This document shows positions 1-10,018 of a DNA stretch of 64,000 nt, piece after piece. Made by a program: the position numbers and the translations under genes. The notes beneath the pieces were generated by a model that saw only the letters and a program-made list of their open reading frames with translations, was not told the DNA's origin and did not search any database. Positions within the stretch are counted from its first letter, which is position 1; each line of letters begins with the position of its first letter. Source of the stretch: Diabrotica undecimpunctata (taxonomy: Eukaryota; Arthropoda; Insecta; Coleoptera; Chrysomelidae); assembly GCF_040954645.1 (NCBI RefSeq), contig NC_092811.1, positions 86,171,199 to 86,235,198 of the forward strand. The letters are read 5' to 3'.

Positions 1-1135
1 AAATGAAACTGATATACATTTAAAAAATATATATAAACAGTTATCTTATATGGAATCAGGAAACTGATGCATAATTTATTAAAATTAATCTGAAACCATT
101 TTGTATACCATGCATCTGATAATTTTAAATTAAATCTCTTAAAGTTGGTCTTGTCTAGTTACTTTCTAGGTTGTTTTAATCTTATATTATTTTCTTCTGA
201 AAAGAGGTAACACAAAAAAGTTGTTGAATATTATTTTACCAACCCAATAAATCTATCACAGAATGTATAAAAAAATTTCAAAATAAAGTCTCAAGTAACA
301 ATGTGCAAGCCTTGGCAAATATGTGTCTACAAGAGCATCTTATGTATTAGTTATAGTATTATGACTATGGCAACACTTAACATTAATTTCTATCTGAAGC
401 AGAATTCGTTGATTTACATTTCAATATTTCAGATTTATAATGCATATCTCTGTATGAGTAACCAACAACTTAAAGATTCATAAGAGGAACAAATGAAAAT
501 ATCATACTAAGACACATAAAGAAAAAATCAGGTTTTGATATATGAAATACCTCAATGATCCTCTGCATTTTTTTATTATTTATCTCACCTGAGGTATCTT
601 CATTCTTTAAGTCTCCAAGATCAAGAGAGGTGGATAGCTGACTCTCTATATATCTTGGATTATCTTCAACAAACATTTCCTTAATTTCAGATTTTACAGT
701 CCTATCTAAAAAATTTTAATTTCATCAAAGTTTTTAGTAGTAATTATTATTACTTATCTTACCTGAGTTATAGTCATCTGGTTCATTTTTCAAGTCTCTC
801 AGATCAAGGGAGGTGGATACCTGACTCTCTACATATCTTGCATTACCTTCAACAAACTCTTCCTTAATTTCAGTTTTTACAGCCCTAGCTAATAAAAAAT
901 ACGAATTACATCTCATTTTTTAGAACTAATTATTTGTCTTCAATTTTTTCATTCGGTTTTTGTCTTACCTGAGTTTGCTTCTGGTCCACTCTTAAAGTCC
1001 CCACGATCAGTTGATGTAGAATGCTGATTCTCTATGTGTCTTTGACCACTTTCAACAAATTCTTCCTTAATTTCAATGTTAGATTCCATAACTAAAACAA
1101 CTCGGTGATCTCTCATCTCATCCCTCAATATTTCA
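1..1135. repeat. Arm A of a segmental duplication (partner 31924-33065)
   Basis: This stretch is repeated almost base for base at 31924-33065, with a constant offset of 31928 from about 301 to 1100. Two predicted peptides inside it (68 and 60 residues) are identical between the copies. Similarity stops at the sequence CCTCAATATTTCAAT, where arm B is interrupted by a hAT element. Arm A continues into the normal 5' flank of the zinc-finger gene. The 1-588 portion holds no exon that I recognise. Confidence 0.9.
589..1091 (-). CDS. Tandem N-terminal exons of a C2H2 zinc-finger gene (arm A)
   Basis: Three minus-strand exons in transcription order: 1091-969 (123 nt), 888-763 (126 nt) and 705-589 (117 nt). 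Each is preceded by a pyrimidine-rich stretch ending in AG. Each ends at CAG followed by GTAAGA, GTAAGA or GTGAGA, and each has the same 17-nt lead before the codons for E-I-K-E. All are phase 1 at both ends, so they can be tandemly added or skipped without a frame change. The modules share the pattern IKE-(E/M)-FVE, then R-(Y/H)-(V/I)-E-(S/N)-Q, then a D-L-K-N-E-like end. The first contains an ATG (MESNIEIKEEFVES) that could be the start codon. In arm B the same modules lie upstream of finger exons. The finger exon for arm A would lie left of the window. No DNA-binding domain is present here; I infer an acidic regulatory N-terminus. Confidence 0.6.
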
Positions 1136-1204
1136 ATATTAACACAACACAAGAAGCAAGAAGTGAAATTGAAATATTTCAATATTAACACAACACAAGA
1201 AGCA
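1131..1204. repeat. Short direct repeat in the zinc-finger 5' flank
   Basis: The string AATATTTCAATATTAACACA and its continuation occur twice, starting near 1131 and 1171, as an imperfect tandem duplication of about 40 bp. Related flank sequence (GAAGGGCTTTTTCGCAATTC) recurs at 52845-52865 in arm B with only one copy, so the tandem repeat is specific to arm A. Confidence 0.7.
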
Positions 1205-1343
1205 AAAAACGAAGGGCTTTTTCGCAATTCAATTTTGCGCATGTGCCAATCTGCCATATTCTAACTAATTTAGTTGTCATTTGTCAACCTCAAAACTAAA
1301 GTTTGTTTAGGAAGAAGTGTTGTTTGGTCTTTGCTTTTTAATA

Positions 1344-2479
1344 TGTTTATACCAAAGAATATAGACGCTTATAGAAGAATTTTTCACTGTTATTTTTGAG
1401 CATAGCAAAAGATGTGACATAGATAAAGAAAAGTGGGACGAGTGGAACGCACGTGTTGCACGTGGTACCACTAAGGAGCGGTTTGCTTCTAAAATATGAA
1501 AGAGTGGGGCAATAAATGCAACTTTAGATATTTTTATATGTAGATGCCGCGTGGTCGTAGAATAGGATTAAATTTTTGCGTTTTATAAAATTGTTTAAAG
1601 AAAATAATATTATTTTAACTTTTAATAAATTAATCTTTTTAGAAAAATTATTATAATTCAAATTTTTAATTGAAATATGTACAAATCTTAAGTATAAATC
1701 AGTTTAAGACTATATTGTAATAATTTCACCAATATTCATTCATTGTGAAAATTATGTTTTAGATACTATTATGTAGTTGTTATTTTAAAACAAGATTAAA
1801 TAGTACCCATACAGCGTAAAAACTTTCACATATAGGTACTATTCATTAAAATGTACTGTTAAAGTTTATTTTGTTATTTCAAAAATAAATCAGGAATGCT
1901 TTTTGTTGTTATTGAAAAATTATGGATGAAATGGAAGTTTTGGCGAAATGGAAAATTTCATAATTTAGTAAAAAGTTTCATTGAATACTTTTTTTTTAAA
2001 TTGAAATTTTTTAAAATTGTTTCGTTAATTTCTGGGCAGAAAAACAGTATAATAAAAAGTTATGTGACGGTTTTTCGTTGTGTTGGAACAAACCAATTTT
2101 TAATTCAAAGTTATACAATTAAAAAAATAAATACTTTGAATATTGTAAATATCATACATTTTTAAGTTTTAAAATTAAAAATTTAACAATTTAATATATT
2201 GAAAATAAAGATTTTATTGTGAAAAAACAAAAAAAAAGACAGTTTGCAAATCAATGGCATCGAAATTTGTTTAGGCGTAGATGCAAAGTTACCCGTTCGT
2301 ACTCCTTTCCCACTTCCCCCTAACTACATATTTCATTATGAAATTTTCAAGATAGTTTTAAGCCGACGGCCACGGCACCACGCTGTGAGTTTATGCAGCC
2401 ACCCTCTTAAACCGTAACCAAATCGCCCATTTGAACTGGTCTTCTATAAGCGTCTATCTTCTTTGTTTATACGTCCATG
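1344..2479. mobile_element. Non-autonomous TIR element, about 1.1 kb
   Basis: Arm B (near 55349) reads TTTTTTAATAG then TTAAAACTC without interruption. Arm A has about 1136 extra bases at this point. The insert ends are inverted repeats: ATAGACGCTTATAGAAG at 1360-1376 matches, in reverse complement, CTTCTATAAGCGTCTAT at 2442-2458, and the similarity runs outward to the insertion ends with mismatches. No transposase reading frame is visible; the longest frame (1896-2165) is A+T-rich and looks like noise. The target duplication is not clear, so the superfamily is not assigned. Confidence 0.7.
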
Positions 2480-2908
2480 GTTAAAACTCTCTTTCCTTGT
2501 CTAAGGTTAAAACAGATTGGGGCAATGATTAGTTTAGAGGTTTACTAAACATTGATTTACGTAGAGGTTAACTTTTTTCCCGTTCTCGGGCGCTGCTTAA
2601 CCTATGTGGCGAATTTGTGGGTCCGCAGCATCGAGTTAGACTCGATGGTCCGCAGTCAAATAAACCTAAACAAACTATAACCTATGGACTACCTTAGCTC
2701 TGACGTCACAATGGGCGGGAATTTTAAAATCTGTCCAAACATTTCTAATTTGTGTCTATTTGTCCCATAAGAAGTTGGATATATTGGCACATATTGGTTT
2801 TTTTAAATTGTTTAAAGAATAAGGTATTTTGCTAATGAACATTCATTATGTGCGATTGGTATTATTTGTTGTTCGTGAATTTGTGAGTTAGAATATAAAA
2901 GGATTAAG
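2480..2908 (+). other. MULE 5' non-coding region
   Basis: This is shared with 55350-55758 in arm B and precedes the MULE reading frame in both, so it probably contains the element's 5' end and leader. I could not fix the terminal inverted repeat. It includes a perfect hairpin, CATCGAGT-TAG-ACTCGATG, near 2630-2648, which is missing from the arm B copy. Confidence 0.5.
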
Positions 2909-3937
2909 ATGTTCATCTTATGAAATGATGCTGTCAGTGTGGACATGTGGGTCCAAGAACAACGAAGTTTTGAGTAAAATACGGTCATATTTTATAAAAA
3001 GCAGGGTATTGAACATGATAATCTTGAGCAGAATGATTTCTATTTAATAATTATGAATAAATCACAGACATATATTTTAGAGAAGTTTGGTGAAAACATA
3101 ATTGTCATAGATTCAACACATGGTTTAAATGGTTATAACTTTGAACTTACAACATTAATGGTTCTGGATGAATTTGGCGAAGGGTTTCCATGTTCATGAA
3201 TGTTCACAAACCGGCAGGGCACATTTATACATAAGCTTTTTTTTGAAAAACTTAGGGATGCTCTAGGAGATGTAATTACTCCTAAAACTTTTATGTCCGA
3301 CATTACGGGGGTATTCTACAAAGCTTGGCAGCAAGTAATGGGCAAACCTTGTTATCAATTATATTGTGCATGGCACATTGACCGTGCCTGGCAACAAAAT
3401 TTATCAAAAATATCCAGCAGTGACAAAAAAAGTGGGTGTATAAAACTTTGAAATATTTGCAATATATTCCAGAGACAGAAGAATTTCAAAGCAGTTTAAT
3501 TAACACTTTAAATTTATTTTTATTTAGAATTTTGGGCAGTCTGCTATAGGCGAGAATGTGGAATCGATACCAATATGTACCTAGAGTCTATGCACAAGAC
3601 AATAAAATACTTTTATTTGATACAAGATACAACTGTAAAACGATTAGATAAAGGCTTAAATGCGGTTTTAAAATATATTCGAAATAAAGTTGTTGATAGA
3701 ATAATAAAAAAGCTAGGGGTAAGCATACTAAACGCATTTCTGCAATTGTTTCAAAACGTCGTCAAGCAATAACACTATCTTTTGAAGTAAATCAGAATGA
3801 AAATCAAACGCTTTTATCAACATTTGGTGATGATAATACTTCTTATACTGTTACAAAAGTAAACGACATTCCTTGTTGGGAATTACAGTGCAAATACTGC
3901 AGTATATGTGTGCAGGTTTACCAATGCTCGTGTGTAG
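2909..3937 (+). pseudogene. MULE (Mutator-like) transposase, broken 5' portion
   Basis: The frame from ATG 2909 matches the better copy at 55759. It encodes a MULE transposase core: IDSTHGLNGYNFELTTLMVL (acidic residue followed by THG), FTNRQGT, and the late motif CAWHIDRAWQ. It is interrupted by TGA at 2921, TAA at 2975 and TGA at 3197. The last of these stands where a Trp is expected before MFTNRQ. A stretch near 3520 is also deleted relative to 7970-8045. At the 3' end a SWIM-like cluster is visible (CKYCSICVQVYQC). The RTE LINE interrupts the gene at 3950 and the gene resumes at 7416. A MULE transposase would cut and paste the element; this copy cannot. Confidence 0.8.
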
Positions 3938-3949
3938 ATTACTTTTTAA
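3938..3949. repeat. Left target-site duplication of the RTE LINE
   Basis: ATTACTTTTTAA is repeated at 7416-7427, immediately outside both ends of the LINE. The uninterrupted MULE sequence at 8450-8463 has one closely similar copy. Confidence 0.9.
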
Positions 3950-3979
3950 TATATATATATACAAGGATTTCCACAGTTT

Positions 3980-5551
3980 TCACTGTATTCCTTCACTCAA
4001 CCGTTTTCTCCAATTTTTCCTGTTTAGCCAGTCCCCTTCCTGTAGGTTTCTTCTACTCATTGCTTCGTCCACTTCATCTCTGAAAGATCTTCGGTCTCTG
4101 TCTCTCTTTCTTCTACCTATCGGGCTCCACTCTGTTATTCTATTTATCCACCGATTTTGGTCTGGTCTTCTGATATGTCCGTACCAGGTTAACCTCTTCT
4201 GTTCGATGTAGTCTATTATGTCGGGGTTCATTCCCATTCTCCTCTTAATCTCCATGTTATTTATTCTATCTCTTCTTGTTACTCTGCAGCTTCTCCTTAG
4301 GAATTCCATCTCTGTTGCTATTATTTTGTTTTTGGTTTTCTTATTTATTGTCCAATTTTCACACCCATAAGTGAGGATACTTCTTGTCATGGTATTATAT
4401 ATTTTTTTCTTTGTTTTCATGCTGATGTTCTTATCCCATAGTACCGGGTTCAATTTTCGTATGTAGTCTCTTGTTTGTCCTAGTCTACTTTTTATATCTT
4501 CCTCCGTTGTTCCTTTGTTTGATATTATGAAGCCTAAATACTTATACTTGTCTGTTCCTTTGATTTGTTTACCTTCGTCTATTTCCAGCTGTTTTATTTC
4601 TGTATTCTCCGTTGTTAGGTATTCAGTTTTCTTTAGGTTTATTTTCATCCCATTCTTTCTATAATCCTGCTCCAGTTTTCTCATCATAAAACTGAGGTCA
4701 TCTTCGTCTTGTGCGATCACTATTTGGTCGTCGGCAAAACTTAGCGTGTATAGATATTCGTTCCTTACTGGCATACCCATTCCTTTGCACTTTCTTTTCC
4801 ATGGTTTCAGGGTTTTTTCCAGGAATATTTTGAACAGGGTGGGAGATGTGGAGCAACCCTGTAGTAGTCCCTTTGTCGTCTTAAATGGACTGCATATTCT
4901 ATTGCCCGTTTTGATAGCTACTTCGTTATTCTTGTAGAGTGCTTTTACCGCGTTTATTAATCTTCGTGGAACTTCGATGTCTTCCATTTCTTCCCATAGC
5001 TTGGTTCTAGGTATTGAGTCATATGCCTTCTTAAGATCAACAAAAGCCAGATGGACGGATCTATTTTTGGCCATTCTTTTTTCTATTAGTTGTTCGACCG
5101 TGTAAATGTGATCTAAGCATGCTTTCCCCGCTGTGAAACCTGCCTGGTCTTCTCCGATTTTATCTTGTATATATATTTCTAATTTTTCCTTTATGGTCAT
5201 TCCATACAGTCTGCCTATAGACGATATAATGCTGATTCCCCGATAGTTTTCGCAGTTTTTTCTATTTCCTTTCTTGTATATTGATGTCATATATGCTTGG
5301 GTCCATTCTGCCGGTAAGTCTTCTCCATTCAGTGCTCTCTCAAACATTTTATGTATCATACGGAATAACTTTTCCGATCCGTTTTTTATCAATTCATTTG
5401 GTATTCCGCCGGGACCTTCTGCTTTTTTGTTCTTTAGAGTTTTGATCGTTCTTTTTACCTCAGCTAGGCTTAATTCGATTTCGTCATGTGTGTAGATTTC
5501 TATTCCGTCTATTTCTGATTCTTTGAATTCGGAGCGGTCTTCGGTTAGCAA
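3980..5551 (-). CDS. RTE reverse transcriptase domain (523 aa open frame)
   Basis: A long uninterrupted frame with the classic order of RT blocks: KNKKAEGPGGIPNELIKNG, then YRGISIIS, then FVDLKKAYDSIPR, then GLLQGCSTSPTLF. The catalytic box is SFADDQIV, with FADD in place of the more usual YADD. The C-terminal part (LTYGCENWTI, then MEFLRRSCRVTRRDRI) is typical of RTE/BovB-like elements. It would make cDNA from the element's own RNA by target-primed reverse transcription in the nucleus. It lies downstream of the endonuclease domain and should be part of one polyprotein, but the link region 5552-6180 has no continuous frame, so the protein is broken there. Confidence 0.88.
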   Translation of the reverse strand: MLTEDRSEFKESEIDGIEIYTHDEIELSLAEVKRTIKTLKNKKAEGPGGIPNELIKNGSEKLFRMIHKMFERALNGEDLPAEWTQAYMTSIYKKGNRKNCENYRGISIISSIGRLYGMTIKEKLEIYIQDKIGEDQAGFTAGKACLDHIYTVEQLIEKRMAKNRSVHLAFVDLKKAYDSIPRTKLWEEMEDIEVPRRLINAVKALYKNNEVAIKTGNRICSPFKTTKGLLQGCSTSPTLFKIFLEKTLKPWKRKCKGMGMPVRNEYLYTLSFADDQIVIAQDEDDLSFMMRKLEQDYRKNGMKINLKKTEYLTTENTEIKQLEIDEGKQIKGTDKYKYLGFIISNKGTTEEDIKSRLGQTRDYIRKLNPVLWDKNISMKTKKKIYNTMTRSILTYGCENWTINKKTKNKIIATEMEFLRRSCRVTRRDRINNMEIKRRMGMNPDIIDYIEQKRLTWYGHIRRPDQNRWINRITEWSPIGRRKRDRDRRSFRDEVDEAMSRRNLQEGDWLNRKNWRKRLSEGIQ

Positions 5552-5765
5552 TTTTTTATAGTATTCTTACCATTCGTTTTCTTTGATTTGACCGATCTTG
5601 ATTTTCTCTGTCTTATTTCTTTGGAGCGACTTTAAGATGCGCCATGACTCTGAATTTCTCGTTCCTCCTATGTGCTGTTCTATCTCTGTGCATGTTTTTT
5701 CCCATCTTTCATTTGCCACTTTTCTTTTCACTTCTTTATTTTTTTTCCTGTATAGTTCCTAGTCC

Positions 5766-5978
5766 TCATAGTTTTTTTGTGTTCAAGTATTTTATATGGA
5801 GTTCTTTTTTCTCTTTTATGCATGTTAGTGTGTCTTCGGTTAATTTCGTAGTTTGGTGGGTGTATTTTTGGTCCACTTCTCCAAGAGCTTCTAGGGCTGC
5901 TGTCTTCATGCAGGTTTTTATGTGTTCGTATGTTTGTTCTAATGATTCATACCGAAACTCTTCTAGCTTTTGGTCCAA
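5766..5978 (-). pseudogene. RTE polyprotein linker fragment
   Basis: This frame (MDQKLEEFRYESLEQTYEHI start) matches the charged linker between endonuclease and RT in RTE polyproteins. It is closed by a stop before the RT frame opens at 5551 and is not continuous with the endonuclease frame. I see no catalytic motif in it. Confidence 0.5.
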
Positions 5979-6182
5979 TCTTCGCTTATATAGGTCTTTT
6001 ATTGAGTCTTCTTCTAATAAATTGATTTTGAATTTATTTTCTTGTGTTGAGCACGTATTGGCAGGTGTAGCCGGAGCCGTAACTTGGTCAGACTCTCCCT
6101 GGGTCGGTTTCTGTTGGGTCCATATGAAGAGGAATTCCTTCCAAGCGATTACTAGTTTGTGATCTGTGCCGCATTCTGCGCC

Positions 6183-6870
6183 TCACTTTACTCTCACGTC
6201 TTTTATTTTTATTGAGCTTTCGTGGTTTACTATAACATAATCAATAATAGACCTCAATTTTCTTGTTTCTTGTGTCCAAATGTATTTGTGTATGTCTTTA
6301 TGTTTGTAGAAGCCGTTTGTGATCTTTAAGTGGTTTATTTCGCATAGCTCAATCAATCTCTCCCCGTTATCGTTCATTATATCTTCTCCAAATCTACCAA
6401 CTGTTCTGTCGTTTTCTTTTCTTCCTGTTCTTCCATTTAGGTCACCGGCGATAATTATTTCTTGGTTCTTCTTTCTCTTTTCGATTTCTTCTTGCAGTTG
6501 TTCTATGAATTGTTCTTTTTCTGCAATTGAGCTGTCTTCTGTTAGACCGTATACTGCTAGTAAGATAATTTGTCTTCCGTATACTTTTAAGTTAAGCTTG
6601 GCAATTCTTTCGTTTATTGGTTCCCAGTTTTCGATTGCGTGTTCCCATTTCTTTTTCAGTATAATTGCAATTCCTGCTTTTACCCTTTCTTTCTTATCTA
6701 TTCCGCTCCAACAGTGAATGACTTCTCCCATTTTTTCGGTACCGTTTCCTTTCTTTTTCGTCTCAGTCATTATCATTATATCTAGTTTCATTCTTTCGAA
6801 TTCCGCTATTACCTCTTTGTCCTTTGTTCGCCATCCTTGTTACGTTCCATGTGCGAGTCTCTGGCTTTTC
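6183..6870 (-). pseudogene. RTE AP-like endonuclease domain
   Basis: The open part is 6791-6183 (about 202 residues). Motifs of the APE-type endonuclease found in RTE elements (often annotated as craniofacial development protein 2-like) are visible: IMTETKKKG near the start, then IIAGDLNGRTG, and IIDYVIV near the end. The domain would nick the genomic target to prime reverse transcription. Upstream of the first Met the conserved TWNV start box is present near 6855 but in a different frame, so there is a frameshift just inside the domain. The arm B copy at 60640-61232 is nearly identical. Confidence 0.8.
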
Positions 6871-6899
6871 TTTCTTGTTGTTGTTTGGTTGAGTTTTGA

Positions 6900-7415
6900 A
6901 GCTGGGCTTCTTTCACTTAAAGCAAAACTGCCCCCCCCCCCCGTATCCGATGGGGCTCCCTCCTTCAGAGGTGTGGGTTAGCATCCGGGGATTAATCTTT
7001 GTTTTTTTTATTTTGCCCTTTGTTTTTCAGCCCTTGAGGTTTTTTCTATGTGCCAGGTTGCTAACGCCTGACGCCAGAACCCCCTTTTGGAGGACCTAGT
7101 ATTCAGCCGCCCACTCTGGGCCAGACGCTGTTCGTAGCCGTCCACTCTGGATCAGCCGCTACTATTGATTTTATACAATCCTTAAAATCCAGGGATGCCA
7201 CTTCCGCCATCCACGCCGTACCGAAGATCTTCTTCTCCGCTGTGCCTACCGTTGTGGTCTTCACCTGTATCCCTAGGCAGGGGTCCGTGTTATACCCCAC
7301 AGAACTGGGTCCCAACCTGAACTTAGTCATCTATTCACTCCGGCCTACTGAAGTGATAGATGTCCACCCCCGCGGCTTGGACGCGCCAGGTTGGAGTTAC
7401 CCACAGTTATACCAC
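6900..7415 (-). other. RTE 5' untranslated region with poly-C run
   Basis: This is markedly more G+C-rich than its surroundings and has no supported frame. It contains a run of about 13 C residues near 6931-6944 that is shorter in arm B (61382-61391), as expected for a slippage-prone tract. In full-length RTE elements this position would hold the internal promoter; that role is inferred. Confidence 0.5.
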
Positions 7416-7788
7416 ATTACTTTTTAAATAACACAATATGTTAACTTATACACTACATAGGATTACAAATAATAAACCACCGACAGTAAACAAACATGAA
7501 AATGAAAGTAGTGAAGAAATTAAAATGCACTTAAACACAATGCAAAACATAAACAATGAACATTGTAATATTGAAGTTGAAGCTATGCAGAAAAAAGTTT
7601 TTACTTTGCTAACAAATATATCTGAACAAGTAAGGGAATCTTCATATTGTAAAGGCTTTACAAGAATGTTGCAACTACTTAAAAAAGACTTCTTTAATAT
7701 TAAATGTTGAAGCTAATAATGTGTCGCCGTTGCTACCCAATACTGTTAGATCTGAACCTACAAACAAGAAAATTGAGAAGCAATTGCA
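7416..7788 (+). pseudogene. MULE transposase 3' portion, first copy
   Basis: This resumes the MULE after the LINE. The frame from 7438 is closed at 7708 by a frameshift near 7650 relative to the intact versions at 8500-8868 and 61832-62287. It then stops at GCAATTGCAG (7788), where the sequence jumps back to mid-MULE sequence. The region encodes no recognisable domain; residues such as EVEAMQKKVFTLLTNISEQV look helical. Confidence 0.75.
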
Positions 7789-8868
7789 GTAATGGGCAAA
7801 CCTTGTTATCAATTATATTGTGCATGGCACATTGACCGTGCCTAGCAACAAAATTTATCAAAAATATCCAGCAGTGAAAAAAAAAGTGGGTGTATAAAAC
7901 TTTGAAATATTTGCAATATATTCCAGAGACAGAAGAATTTCAAAGCAGTTTAATTAACACTTTAAATTTATTGTATGAAGATCCAGATATGTACTGTAGA
8001 GTTTGCAAAATATTTTAAGAACAAATATAGTACTAATTCCAAATTTTGGGAAGTCTGCTATAGGCGAGAATGTGGAATCGATACCAATATGTACCTAGAG
8101 TCTATGCACAAGACAATAAAATACTTTTATTTGCAAGATACAACTGTAAAACGATTAGATAAAGGCTTAAATGCGGTTTTAAAATATATTCGAGATAAAG
8201 TTGTTGATAGAATAATAAAAAAACTAGAGGTAAGCATACTAAACGCATTTCTGCAATTGTTTCAAAACATCGTCAAGCAATAACACTATCTTTTGAAGTA
8301 AATCAGAATGAAAATCAAACGCTTTTATCAACATTTGGTGATGATAATACTTCTTATACTGTTACAAAAGTAAACGACATTTCTTGTTGTGAATTACAGT
8401 GCAAATACTGCAGTATATGTGTGCACGTTTACCAATGCTGGTGTGTACACTACTTTTTAAATAACACAACATGAAAATGAAAGTAGTGAAGAAATTAAAA
8501 TGCACTTAAACACAATGCAAAACATAAACAATGAACATTGTAATATTGAAGTTGAAGCTATGCAGAAAAAAGTTTTTACTTTGCTAACAAATATATCTGA
8601 ACAAGTAAGGGAATCTTCCAATATAAAGGCTTTACAAGAATGTTGCAGCTACTTAAAAAAGACTTCTTTAATATTAAATGTTGAAGCTAATAGTGTGTCG
8701 CCGTTGCTACCCAATACTGTTAGATCTGAACCTACAAACAAGAAAATTGAGAAGCAATTGCAGTTTTCTCTACAAAGAATAAACAAAAACTTAAAACTTT
8801 TGTCAAAAAGCCAAATATGGATGAAAAAAGTTAATTTCGGATGTGTTAAATACACGTCCGTATATTAG
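7789..8868 (+). pseudogene. MULE internal duplication: transposase middle plus 3' end
   Basis: Bases 7789-8470 repeat the part of the MULE starting at TAATGGGCAAACC (3337 onward), and 8470-8868 repeat the 3' part. This is a tandem duplication of an internal segment that does not contain the LINE. The CAWHIDRA motif and the C-x2-C-x2-C-x-H SWIM-like cluster recur (CKYCSICVHVYQC). Frames are broken by an early stop in the CAWHIDRA block and by shifts between 7975-8283 and 8500-8868. The last 122 residues are identical to the arm B copy ending at 62287. Confidence 0.78.
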
Positions 8869-10018
8869 CTCTAATGTAGATCACAAATATTCTAAAAGTA
8901 CTAATAAATAAAATTAATAAAATTGTTGTTTTAAAATTCCATAAAATGAAATAAAATTTAAATTTTTCAAAACCTGCTTCATTTTATAGTCAACTTTTCT
9001 GTAACTCCTTATGAATTTGTCTCTGTTAAAAACAACTATGAATTTTTTTCTTGTCTTAAAACAGGTAAAAGTTAATAAAGAATAACTTTCGCTAAAAATA
9101 AAAATAATTAAGTTTCTTAGCAAAGTCTCTGTGGACACATTGTAAATAATAACTTACTAATTTTTAGAATATACTAATCCCGATGGCTTATAACTTAATA
9201 TTTTTGTTTTTGAAACAGCGTTCACTTGCAACAAACATTTGAATTGCGCGCGGTTTTAAGTAAAGATACCAACCTGTAGCCAATATCACAATGAGCACGG
9301 AGAGCTCTCGATAGCCGTACCTGTTCATTCGCAATGGACTACCTGACCTTTTAAACTTACATTTAAGACTATAATAAAAACATTTTTGATAGTTTTTATC
9401 ACGCAGAATTGGTACAAGAGCATAAGGATAATTCTTCTCATTAGAGTAACATCAAGCATTACTTGTGCATTAATTCATCTTTCTGTCTATTCTAAATAAA
9501 ATACAAATTAAAACTTGTATGTTTTTATTTTTCAATTCTTGCCCAAGCAAAAATCTAAATAAATAAAACATCAAATTGGAAATTTTATCAGCTAACAAAA
9601 ATACATTTCAAGGTAGTTATTTTTTATTAAATAGACTTGAGTGCATAGAATAAATTTCATAAAAATTTGATATTAGGGTGTCTATGGAAACTAAAAATTT
9701 CGGTAAGTGGTCTACGGAGCAAAAAAATTTGGAAGCCCTACTCTATATGGAAAACCTTTCGTTAAGTTTTATATTGCTGATTAACTGTCGCTTAATTTTT
9801 TGCACACTTTAACAGAAATAGCCTCCAGCAAATGTCCCATCCATATAACTAATTCGTGGTAGCCAAGCATTAATTGCTATGTTGATTTTTTATCTCAATT
9901 ATATTTGATATTTTTATCACTGTGAAGCAGAATTCGCTAAACCTTGGATAAGATTTTTACGCTCAGTACAAGAGAAATTTCAAACAGTATTTTTTCAAAA
10001 GCTATTTTTTTAATTACA
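8869..10018. other. Non-coding segment shared by arms A and B
   Basis: No supportable gene. The segment is duplicated at 62288-63370. It includes G+C-richer sequence around 9240-9350 that may be the MULE 3' terminus, though I could not match it as an inverted repeat of the 5' end. Arm A carries a stretch of about 50 bases near 9747-9800 that is absent from arm B at 63158. Confidence 0.6.

Larger units (their letters stand above)
3950..7415 (-). mobile_element. RTE-clade LINE, nearly full length (3466 bp)
   Basis: A minus-strand non-LTR retrotransposon bounded by 12-bp target duplications. Its 3' end is a TATATATATA microsatellite tail (3950-3961), as in RTE elements, which end in simple repeats rather than long poly(A). 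In transcription order it has a G+C-rich 5' region (7415-6900) with a poly-C run, an endonuclease, a linker, a reverse transcriptase and the tail. The same insertion, at the same target base, is present in arm B (60625-61809), so it predates the segmental duplication. Confidence 0.9.

Noticed and set aside
1896..2165. 89-codon plus-strand frame
   Set aside because: Lys/Phe/Ile-rich translation of A+T-rich MITE interior with no domain and no second copy to support coding.
5644..6162. 172-codon plus-strand frame
   Set aside because: Antisense to the RTE polyprotein linker, where the minus strand has RTE-like residues.
6319..6981. Plus-strand hydrophobic open frames resembling membrane proteins
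   Set aside because: They are antisense of the RTE endonuclease, and the same shadow appears at 60946-61350 in arm B.
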